NCBI GenBank assembly: GCA_021808055.1
Contig: JAKBCH010000009.1
Coordinates: 1-53,052, forward strand
DNA length: 53,052 nt
From: Pseudomonadota bacterium
GTDB lineage: Bacteria; Pseudomonadota; Alphaproteobacteria; Acetobacterales; Acetobacteraceae
Reading direction: 5' to 3'
Numbering within the stretch: position 1 is the stretch's first letter; each line of letters starts with the position of its first letter. A model generated the notes under the pieces. It was given only the letters and a program-made list of their open reading frames with translations, was not told where the DNA came from and searched no databases. Shown piece by piece: positions 35,878 through 42,886 of this stretch. A program made the position numbers and the translations under genes.

Positions 35878-38046
35878 TCACATTCCCGACCTCCAAGGAA
35901 TGCCGCCGAAAAAATCCCGGGTGGCCTCCACCCCGGCGATCAATTTTGTCATCTCCTCGCGTGAGGACGCGTTCACCAGTTTGCGAAGGCTTTGAAGGTT
36001 ATCCTGGAATGCCTCTTCGGTAGCTTCGATACCTTTTTCAAACCCAGCTTGGGCATCGTCCCAATATTTCAGAGCATGTTCCGTCAACACTTCGAGGAGT
36101 TTCTTGTCCTTTAGCGTCTCGCATATTTTCTTTGACAGCCTCGTCTCCCACGACGAGGTTGCCAGAGCATAAATCGCAAATACCGCCATCGCTGCCATAC
36201 CGATCATGACCCCGATAGGGCCTCCAAGGGCCGCAACAAGGCTGGTACCCGTGGCCGCTCCGCCAGCGGCAATGCCAGCAGCAGACAAAGTCCCTATGGT
36301 CCCCGGAAGAAGTACACCGGAACTGGCGGTCGCCGCCGCCCATGCCGCCAAAGCACCGAATGTGCCCGCAGCCGCCAAGGCGCCAAGAAATACGCCCTGG
36401 GCATTGAAGCCAAGCTCCAATGCTCCGAGCTCTATCCCGCCTTCGACATTGCCGGCGGCTTGGTAATCAGCCAATATTTCACTGATTTCTTGTTTCAGCC
36501 CTTCAGCCCTCATGCCGAGGAATTTACTCAGCTTGTTTTGAACATGCTCCGCTATATAAGAGGGCGCGAGTTGCTGCGCCTCCTTCTTATCGTCTTTGTA
36601 GCGTTCGCGGATGATTTTCCCGACATATTCAGGCGTAATCAGCTTGCTGAGTTCACGATTGATGAAGGTTTTCGAAGCCGCCTTACTGTCGGTGATGAAT
36701 TCCAGAATGTCGGCCTTCTTTCGATTCACCCGGTTCAGCCGCCGCGGCTCCGCGCGCTCCAGCAAATCAAGCTGGCCTTGTGCGCGATCCCGATTCTCCA
36801 GCGCCACCACCAAACCAGAGCGCCAGCTATCGCAATAGGCTTTCGACGCATTTTTGAGATCGGCCACAGACTTATTGAGACGACCACGCACCTTGACCGG
36901 ATAGATCTTGCTGAGCAATCCAACGAGATCGTCCTCGAATGATTTGCGGCGGCTCGGATCATCGACCAAATATGTGAAGAATCGGCTCTGGAATTCAGCA
37001 AGAGTAATGTCCCGGCCGATGACTTCACTACGGGTCTGGAGATTTTCTTCCAGATGCTTAAAGGCACGCTTCGACGATTTCAGGATAATGCCGTCGAGTT
37101 CACTTTGCTCCTGGCGAGCCAGGGTGGCCACGAAAAACACATTCCGTAAGACGGGAATGTTCTCGTCTTGCGCTTCCAGCGCCGGCAACTGCTTCAGCAA
37201 CGCACCAACAAACTGGAGGTCCTGGTTGTCAAGGAAGCCCTGCGCGGATGACGCATAGATCAGAATATCCGCCAAACTCTGCGCAAGTTCCGCTTTGACA
37301 TGATCTTCCTTTTCGCCGCTGTTATAGCCCGGAAGGTCGATCAGATCGCACCCTTGCAGAAAGGGCGAATCAACGAATACCAGAGCGGCAAAGCATTCCT
37401 CTGCGTCTACAGGGCGCCCCTCATTATAGGTGCCGTATTTTCTCAACGTGTCGAATGATCCGGCGACAATTCGATGCTTATTGCAATGCTCAAGATCATT
37501 GGCGCGGTTGAGATCGAACCCCTTGCGCATGATCCAAACCTCCTCCTTCAACCAGGAGGGGCGATCATCGATATGCCGCACGAGATTGATGATCGAGGTC
37601 GCGGGCTGATAGTCCGTTGGAAGGGCATCACTGCCCATAAGCGTGTTCGCCAGCCGGCTTTTGCCGCGGTCGAACTGTCCGCAAACGGCAATTCTCGGTT
37701 TGCGGCCAATGTACTGGACCTCACGCAAGAATTCCGCGCCTGTCGGGGCGTTCTTGAACATAGCGGGATCGAGCGGAGGCGGCGCCGTCTCGATATAATC
37801 ACCCATCAGCCTGAGTTGGCTGTCGATCGTGCGGTAGGGGCTGCCAAATTCCAGCCCCTGCTTCGCGGAAATCTGGCCGCAGTACTCAATCCACGCCTTT
37901 ACGATCGCATAGGGGGCATTGCCGGGGTCCTGTTCATAGCGTGAAACCTGACTTTGAGACGTTCGCAGATGGGCTGCCATTGCCTCTTGCGAGATCCGAG
38001 CCGCATCACGAAGCTTGGCGAGATCATCGAATTCAAGAATCGACAT
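35878..38046 (-). CDS. Dynamin-like GTPase with N-terminal Xre-type HTH
   Basis: 722-aa protein from the ATG at 38046 (GGAG eight bases upstream; a GTG at 38055 is also in frame). Residues about 8-60 are an Xre-like HTH (LRDAARISQEAMAAHLRTSQ then SQVSRYEQ). The GTPase follows: G1 GQFDRGKS at 123-130, possible G2 Thr in QPATS, G3 DLPG at 237-240. A clear G4 (T/NKxD) is absent; the expected place reads VFFVATLARQ. Then come long helical regions and a Gly/Ala-rich hydrophobic block (about 545-640) before a helical tail. This is the plan of bacterial dynamin-like proteins that bind membranes. A DNA-binding domain fused to such a GTPase is unusual. Upstream peptide and palindromic promoter suggest a self-regulated operon. 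Confidence 0.85.
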   Translation of the reverse strand: MSILEFDDLAKLRDAARISQEAMAAHLRTSQSQVSRYEQDPGNAPYAIVKAWIEYCGQISAKQGLEFGSPYRTIDSQLRLMGDYIETAPPPLDPAMFKNAPTGAEFLREVQYIGRKPRIAVCGQFDRGKSRLANTLMGSDALPTDYQPATSIINLVRHIDDRPSWLKEEVWIMRKGFDLNRANDLEHCNKHRIVAGSFDTLRKYGTYNEGRPVDAEECFAALVFVDSPFLQGCDLIDLPGYNSGEKEDHVKAELAQSLADILIYASSAQGFLDNQDLQFVGALLKQLPALEAQDENIPVLRNVFFVATLARQEQSELDGIILKSSKRAFKHLEENLQTRSEVIGRDITLAEFQSRFFTYLVDDPSRRKSFEDDLVGLLSKIYPVKVRGRLNKSVADLKNASKAYCDSWRSGLVVALENRDRAQGQLDLLERAEPRRLNRVNRKKADILEFITDSKAASKTFINRELSKLITPEYVGKIIRERYKDDKKEAQQLAPSYIAEHVQNKLSKFLGMRAEGLKQEISEILADYQAAGNVEGGIELGALELGFNAQGVFLGALAAAGTFGALAAWAAATASSGVLLPGTIGTLSAAGIAAGGAATGTSLVAALGGPIGVMIGMAAMAVFAIYALATSSWETRLSKKICETLKDKKLLEVLTEHALKYWDDAQAGFEKGIEATEEAFQDNLQSLRKLVNASSREEMTKLIAGVEATRDFFGGIPWRSGM

Positions 38047-38051
38047 TGCAC

Positions 38052-38171
38052 TCACTCCGCGGTCGATGAGTGTTTATCACCCGCGACCGGGCTGTACGTT
38101 TTTTCGTACCACTCCTTAAAGCCGAACAGGGCAAACCCCCACACCACGGCGTAGCCGACAATTCGATACAT
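38052..38171 (-). CDS. 39-residue single-pass membrane peptide, first gene of the island operon
   Basis: ATG at 38171 preceded by AAGGAAA with good spacing. It encodes MYRIVGYAVVWGFALFGFKE followed by WYEKTYSPVAGDKHSSTAE and stops at 38054-38052, six bases before the GTPase ATG, so translation is probably coupled. Residues 3-18 form one hydrophobic helix; the rest is a polar tail. It has no obvious relative in memory. Candidate roles are a membrane anchor, sensor or inhibitor for the GTPase complex. It is too short for usual gene-finding cut-offs. Confidence 0.7.
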   Translation of the reverse strand: MYRIVGYAVVWGFALFGFKEWYEKTYSPVAGDKHSSTAE

Positions 38172-38211
38172 GACGCTTTCCTTTCGCTCGCACCCGGCAT
38201 CATTCCACCAA

Positions 38212-38256
38212 GGCGTAATGATGCCCTCATTACGCCCACGAACACCAAGCCGTCAA
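38212..38256 (-). promoter_or_regulatory. Island promoter with palindromic operator over the -10
   Basis: On the minus strand TTGACG (38256-38251) is followed after 16 bp by CGTAAT (38234-38229), a plausible sigma70-type pair. A perfect palindrome with arms GGCGTAATGA (38212-38221) and TCATTACGCC (38227-38236), spacer 5, covers the -10 and the expected start site. Distance to the 39-aa peptide start is about 50 bases. An autorepressor bound there would block RNA polymerase; the HTH of the GTPase is the obvious candidate. Confidence 0.65.
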
Positions 38257-38492
38257 GGATAATGTTCTATCTGTTATTCGTTATATGGATATTTTTCGTA
38301 TTATAATCCTATTTTGCTGTCGCCAACCATACAATACCCAGACTTTAACCGCCCCAGAGCCTGAGGTGACTATAATGGGCGCGGAGCCGCCCTGGCGCCC
38401 CAAAACCCTCCGGTCATGGGAATGTCCGCTCTCAGGCGGTTTGTCTGAGCCAAGGAACGACTACAATCGGCGCAAACCGGCAACCCATGCCC
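38237..38492. other. AT-rich gap at the island edge
   Basis: Apart from the promoter -35, this stretch holds no credible gene. It contains an AT-rich block (38261-38320) that could be an UP element or a second promoter, and two similar short sequences (GACTATAATGGGCGC near 38369 and GACTACAATCGGCGC near 38459) of unknown meaning. Confidence 0.5.
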
Positions 38493-38804
38493 CTACCCCC
38501 CTCCCTCCAGCGCCCTGATCGCAATCGCCACGGCGGAGGTTCGTGTTTCCACCCCCAGCTTGGGGTACATCTGTTCCAAATGTTTATTCACCGTGCGGTA
38601 GCTCACGTTGAGTATCTGCGCGATGCCCCAGTTGGATTTGCCGCGCGCCAGCCACAGCAGCACTTCTGTCTCGCGCCTTGTTAGTTTTACGCGGGCTTGC
38701 AGCCGTTCCACATCGTGGTCTGTGTCCTGTTCCACAATGCGGAGCAGAAATTCATCCTACGCCATCTGGCCGATCAGCGCGAATTCCACCCGCCGCCCCC
38801 CTAA
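38493..38804 (-). pseudogene. Truncated LuxR-type regulator with in-frame amber codon
   Basis: Positions 38493-38756 encode DEFLLRIVEQD followed by a complete LuxR/GerE HTH (LTRRETEVLLWLARGKSN, then YRTVNKHLEQMYPKLGVETRT). In the same frame, directly upstream of TAG 38757-38759, the sequence reads LGGRRVEFALIGQMA, which reads as a natural continuation of the same protein. Further upstream the frame runs into the 3' end of the secreted-protein gene, so the sensor or receiver part is missing. A GTG at 38735 could still yield an 80-residue DNA-binding protein. I judge it a remnant, with a functional short form as the alternative. Confidence 0.6.
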
Positions 38805-39382
38805 TGCGGCTGCAACAGCATTTGCAGTGCGCCCGGTGGCAGGTTCAGCGGGGTGAAGCCCGCTGGCGGGGCAAAATTTTCTGGGGCTTGGGGGGCGTAG
38901 GTGACGGAGGTGGCGGTGACATCCGTGTTGCCCTGGGCATTCTGGCCGGTGAAGCGCAGCACCACGCCATCTTGCGTGATGCAGGCGCGGGCAGTGCCGT
39001 GCTGGTCCGTTACCAGATATTTCCGGCATTCAAGCCCGGCGTAATGGCCGCTGCCAATGGGGGTGAATGTGGCGTTGTCAGCCTGGTAGATTTCCGCCGT
39101 GAGGGCTGAGAAATCCGGCGCCTGGACGATGGCGTGCATGGCTGGCACCACAATTTCCGCCTGGGCACCGGGCAGGTTGGCGAGGACGTAATAGCCGTTG
39201 GGGCCATCCACCCGGGCGAGCTGCTGGGTGGCGTTGTAGCTGAGCTGATAAGCCCCGGCGGCCTGGGCGGGTGAGGCGAGGGTGTAATTTACCGTTACAT
39301 CCCGGGTGGGCAGAAAGCTGGGCGCGGCTTTGGCCAAGGCCGGGGTGAGGACCGCCACGGCGGCAAGAGCTAAAATCTTCAT
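38801..39382 (-). CDS. Secreted DUF4412-like protein
   Basis: 193-aa protein with a clear signal peptide (MKILALAAVAVLTPALAKA, cut before APSF). The mature part is beta-rich, with VTVNYTLASPAQAAGAYQLS, YVLANLPGAQAEIVVPAMHA and the pair Cys-containing segments GLECRKYLV and ARACITQDGVVL, a pattern seen in periplasmic DUF4412 proteins. Function unknown. The start overlaps the aat stop by four bases, so it is the second gene of an aat unit. Confidence 0.78.
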   Translation of the reverse strand: MKILALAAVAVLTPALAKAAPSFLPTRDVTVNYTLASPAQAAGAYQLSYNATQQLARVDGPNGYYVLANLPGAQAEIVVPAMHAIVQAPDFSALTAEIYQADNATFTPIGSGHYAGLECRKYLVTDQHGTARACITQDGVVLRFTGQNAQGNTDVTATSVTYAPQAPENFAPPAGFTPLNLPPGALQMLLQPH

Positions 39383-40044
39383 GGAACCTCTTTTCGCATA
39401 GCCTCAAACTCGCGCAGCAATGCGGCAGGATCGGGGCAGAGGGGGAAGCGCGCCTGAACCTCCACCGCCTCTGCCAGCATGGTGTGGTAGGTGCCGCGTG
39501 GAACCTCGATGGCACCGAAGCGGGCAAGGTGGCTGGTGATGAATTGTGTGTCCAGCAATGTATAACCGCCCAAGCGCAGCCGGGCGACGAGATGCACCAA
39601 GGCTATTTTCGAGGCATCCGTGCTGGTGGAGAACATGCTTTCACCAAAAAACACCCCACCCAGAGCCGCCCCATAAAGCCCGCCGACCAGCTGGCCATTC
39701 TCCCAGGTTTCCACGCTATGGGCGAAGCCAAGGCGGTGGAGCTCGATGAACAGGGTTTCGATTTCGTGGTTGATCCATGTTTCTGGTCGGTTGCTGCGCG
39801 CGGCGGCGCAGGCGGCGATGGTGCCGGGGAAGTCCTCGTCCGCGGTGACGGTAAAGCGGGGGCCGTGCAGGGTTTTCATCAGGCTGCGGGGGATATGAAA
39901 GCCGTGCAGAGGCAGCACGCCGCGGGCATCCGGGTCCAGCCAGTGCAGGGAGCGGCTTTCGCGCGATTCAGCCATGGGGAATAATCCCAGCCGGTAGGCG
40001 CGGAGTAGAAGGTCTGGGGTGAGGGTGAATGGCCGCGCGGACAT
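39379..40044 (-). CDS. aat: Leucyl/phenylalanyl-tRNA--protein transferase
   Basis: N-end-rule enzyme that adds Leu or Phe to N-terminal Lys/Arg of proteins, marking them for ClpAP. The 221-aa product has YRLGLFPMAE near residue 17, FGESMFSTSTDASKIALVHL near residue 133 and LDTQFITSHLARFGA near residue 164, all family signatures. The N-terminal FPMAES and WLDPDARGVLPL are also typical. Confidence 0.96.
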   Translation of the reverse strand: MSARPFTLTPDLLLRAYRLGLFPMAESRESRSLHWLDPDARGVLPLHGFHIPRSLMKTLHGPRFTVTADEDFPGTIAACAAARSNRPETWINHEIETLFIELHRLGFAHSVETWENGQLVGGLYGAALGGVFFGESMFSTSTDASKIALVHLVARLRLGGYTLLDTQFITSHLARFGAIEVPRGTYHTMLAEAVEVQARFPLCPDPAALLREFEAMRKEVP

Positions 40045-40123
40045 GGGCGAATTTCACACCCAAGCGGGAGATTTGCCAAGCGGGGTTTGCGGCGCCTCCC
40101 TGAACCAGGCGCTGTTTTATGTT

Positions 40124-40330
40124 TTAGCGGATGGTTGAGGACATGGCCCAGAAATGGCCGTGGACCAGGCCGTCATCATAGCGGTCAAAATCAGCATCGC
40201 GATCATGGGCGGGCTCCCCGCGGCTTGGCTGAGTCGGGTGGCTTAGCAGGAGGCTAGTACCGCGCGCGGCCACAACATCGTTACCGCCACGCCTGCCGAA
40301 GGAGACGCTTGGGGTTGGCTGGGTACGCAT
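40124..40330 (-). CDS. Small hypothetical protein
   Basis: 68 aa, polar, rich in Arg, Asp and His, without membrane segment. The ATG at 40330 has a strong AAGGAG eight bases upstream, the main reason for calling it. No family recognised. It is divergent from the ScfR-type regulator gene with a 182-bp gap and may respond to it. Confidence 0.5.
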   Translation of the reverse strand: MRTQPTPSVSFGRRGGNDVVAARGTSLLLSHPTQPSRGEPAHDRDADFDRYDDGLVHGHFWAMSSTIR

Positions 40331-40490
40331 GACAACGCTCCTTGCTGGAAATGGACCTTCACCAACGCGGCTGGGGGGAAGGGTGGGAAATTACCGCGTG
40401 GTGAAGTTAATGGTGAAGTTATTTACATTGCGCTGCGGTATCCACCGAGATTTTGACGGAGACGTTGAAACCAGTGCGTGACTTTACGGT

Positions 40491-40511
40491 AAAATTTTGC
40501 AATTTGTAAAA
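40491..40511. promoter_or_regulatory. Candidate ScfR/RamB-type operator
   Basis: TTTTGCAATTTGTAAAA is an imperfect inverted repeat just before the regulator's ATG. The TTTGC...GCAAA-like form resembles sites reported for the RamB/ScfR group, which often regulate themselves. Its overlap with the ribosome-binding region would suit autorepression. Confidence 0.4.
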
Positions 40512-40512
40512 C

Positions 40513-41916
40513 ATGTCAAAAATCATGATCGGCAAAACGGTTCGTCGGCTGCGGATGGAGCAAGGCTTCACCCAACAGGGTTTTGCACAAAAATTAGGAA
40601 TTTCAACATCTTACTTAAATCTTGTGGAGCATGATCAGCGGAATGTGACGGCCTCGCTGTTGTTCAAGCTGACGGATGTTTTGAAGGTGGACCTGGCGGC
40701 TTTGTCTGGCACGCAGGAACGGGAATTTGAGGTGGCGCTGCGGGAGGTATTTACAGACCCGCAATTGGCCATGGAGCCGGTGCCGGAGGCGGAGTTGCAG
40801 GCACTGGCGGCGGCACCCAACGCGGCGCGCGCGGTGCTGGCGTTGCACCGGGCGCTGGCGGGGGCGAGGGAGGAGGGGGGTGGGATAACCTTGCCTTCTG
40901 GCCGTAAAATTCTGCTGCCTACCGAAGAGGTGCGGGATTTTTTCCATGCCCATGAAAATCATTTTCCGGCGTTGGAGGATGCGGCTGAGGCGATTGGCAA
41001 GGCGCTGGATGTGGCGGCGGTTGGTTCCACCCACGCGCTGGCGGAGCGGTTGCGGCGCAACCATGGGCTGGTGGTGAGCGTGCAGCCTCTGGGTGGAGCG
41101 CTGCGGGTGTTTGACGCGGCGAGCCGGATGCTGACGCTTTCTGAGGATTTACCACGTGAGAGCCGGGGGTTTCAGATGGCGTTTCAGCTTGCCTTGCTGG
41201 AGGCGCGCGCCCCGGTGGAGGCGATTGTGAAGCGGGCGGAGCCGACAACGAAAGATGCGGCCGAGCTGCTGCGGATTGGGCTGCTTAACTACATAGCCGG
41301 GGCGGTGATGATGCCCTACGCAACGATGCTGAGTGCCGCAAAGGAGCTACGCTACGATGTGGAGGCGCTGGCGGCGCGGTTTGGGGTTTCCTACGAGCAG
41401 GCGTGCCACCGGCTTTCTTCCATGCAGCGGGCGGGGGCACGGGGCGTGCCGTTTTTCTTTTTGCGGGTGGACCCTGCGGGGAATGTGAGCAAGCGGTTTT
41501 CAGCCGCCGGTTTTCCGTTCATGCGCTATGGCGGCACCTGCCCGCGCTGGGTGGCGCATTCAGCTTTTGCAACGCCAGGGGCGATACGAGTGCAGGTGGC
41601 GCAACTTTCGCCCACCGAAACCTTTTTGTGTTTTGCCCGCACCATCTCCAGCCGCCCGGCGCGTTGGGGGGAACCGCCGCCGGTGCGGGTCGTGGCCATG
41701 GGGTGTGATATCTCCCATGCGCGGGAGGTGGTTTATGGCGACGGGTTGGAGCTGGCGGCGGCGGCGGTGGGCATTGGGCTTTCCTGCCGGTTGTGTGAGC
41801 GGCAGGATTGCCGCAGCCGCGCGTTTCCGCCGATTGCGCACAGGCTGGCGCTGAGCCCGGATTTAACCAGTGCGAGCCCCTACAGGTTTAAGGCCATGCC
41901 AGGGGAAAAAGCGTAA
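40513..41916 (+). CDS. Short-chain fatty-acyl regulator (ScfR/RamB family)
   Basis: Regulator of 467 aa: N-terminal Xre HTH (RRLRMEQGFTQQGFAQKLGI then SYLNLVEHDQRN), a central IrrE/peptidase-like region without a clear HExxH, and a C-terminal short-chain fatty acyl regulator domain with conserved cysteines (MRYGGTCPRWVAH, CRLCERQDCRSRAFPP). Family members control propionate, acetate and glyoxylate metabolism by sensing acyl-CoA-related signals. No such pathway genes are adjacent. ATG 40513 is used; ATG 40525 is an alternative. Its TAA overlaps the tlyA ATG. Confidence 0.9.
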   Translation: MSKIMIGKTVRRLRMEQGFTQQGFAQKLGISTSYLNLVEHDQRNVTASLLFKLTDVLKVDLAALSGTQEREFEVALREVFTDPQLAMEPVPEAELQALAAAPNAARAVLALHRALAGAREEGGGITLPSGRKILLPTEEVRDFFHAHENHFPALEDAAEAIGKALDVAAVGSTHALAERLRRNHGLVVSVQPLGGALRVFDAASRMLTLSEDLPRESRGFQMAFQLALLEARAPVEAIVKRAEPTTKDAAELLRIGLLNYIAGAVMMPYATMLSAAKELRYDVEALAARFGVSYEQACHRLSSMQRAGARGVPFFFLRVDPAGNVSKRFSAAGFPFMRYGGTCPRWVAHSAFATPGAIRVQVAQLSPTETFLCFARTISSRPARWGEPPPVRVVAMGCDISHAREVVYGDGLELAAAAVGIGLSCRLCERQDCRSRAFPPIAHRLALSPDLTSASPYRFKAMPGEKA

Positions 41917-42653
41917 TGGCCAAGCAGCGGGCGGATGTGATGCTGGTGGAGCGCGGGTTGGTGGAAAGCCGGGCCAAGGCGCAGGCGCTGATTATGGCCG
42001 GGCTGGTTTATGCCAACACCAAGCGCGTGGCGAAGGCGGGGGATATACTGCCGGACGATGTGGAGATTATGCTGAAAGGGCAGGACCACCCGTGGGTTTC
42101 GCGCGGCGGGGTGAAGCTGGCGCGGGGCTTGGAGTATTTCGGGCTGGACCCGGCGGGGCGGATTTGCCTGGATGTTGGGGCTTCCACCGGCGGGTTTACC
42201 GATGTGCTGCTGACGCACGGGGCGGCAAAAGTTTACGCGGTGGATGTGGGGCATGGGCAATTGGCGTGGAAGCTGCGCTCCGATCCGCGCGTGGTGGTGC
42301 TGGAAAAAACCAATGCGCGGCATTTAACGGAGGAGATTATTTCGGAGCCGATTGGGGCGGTGGTTTGCGATGCGAGTTTTATAGGCTTGCAAATTGTGCT
42401 GCCCGCGGCGTTGGCTTTTTGCGCGCCGGGCGCGTTCGCGGTGGCACTGGTCAAACCGCAATTCGAGGCGGGGCCAGGGCAGGTTGGCAAGGGCGGCGTG
42501 GTGCGCGATGCGGCGGTGCATGAGGAAGTTTGCGCGCGGATTGAAGGCTGGTTTGGCAGCCTGCCGGGGTGGGAGGTGCTGGGGGTGACGCCCAGCCCGA
42601 TTAAGGGGCCGGAGGGGAATGTGGAGTTTTTGATTGGGGCGGTGCGGGGGTAG
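41916..42653 (+). CDS. tlyA: TlyA-family rRNA 2'-O-methyltransferase
   Basis: 245-aa protein with an N-terminal S4 RNA-binding domain (ADVMLVERGLVESRAKAQAL) and an FtsJ-like methyltransferase domain: SAM motif CLDVGASTGGFTDVLL near residue 84, DASFI, and VKPQFEAG. The K-D-K-E tetrad residues appear in SRGGVKL, CDASF, VKPQF and near the C-terminus VEFLIGAV. Members methylate ribosomal RNA riboses; older annotations call it hemolysin A. One-base TAATG coupling with the upstream regulator is notable, because tlyA more usually follows dxs. Confidence 0.93.
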   Translation: MAKQRADVMLVERGLVESRAKAQALIMAGLVYANTKRVAKAGDILPDDVEIMLKGQDHPWVSRGGVKLARGLEYFGLDPAGRICLDVGASTGGFTDVLLTHGAAKVYAVDVGHGQLAWKLRSDPRVVVLEKTNARHLTEEIISEPIGAVVCDASFIGLQIVLPAALAFCAPGAFAVALVKPQFEAGPGQVGKGGVVRDAAVHEEVCARIEGWFGSLPGWEVLGVTPSPIKGPEGNVEFLIGAVRG

Positions 42654-42886
42654 AGCGTTACTTTGCCATCGTTAAGCGCGGCATGAAGGGGCATTTGATT
42701 GCGTGACGGACGCCTATGCCGCTTACTCTGATTAAACGGGGTCAAAACACGGCTTTTGGCATCGAGAATAACCAATTGATTAAAAAGGATTTTCTGTAGG
42801 TGTGTCATTTCATATTTGGGAGTAAAGCCAATTTTCTGATATAAGGGGGATACAACGCTGTTCGATCGGCCTTAAGAGGGTTCATT

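Noticed and set aside
33159..38492. Integrase, tRNA target or direct repeats bordering the GTPase island
   Set aside because: I looked at both ends and saw no tRNA gene, integrase or matching direct repeats; only palindromes and lower GC mark the island.
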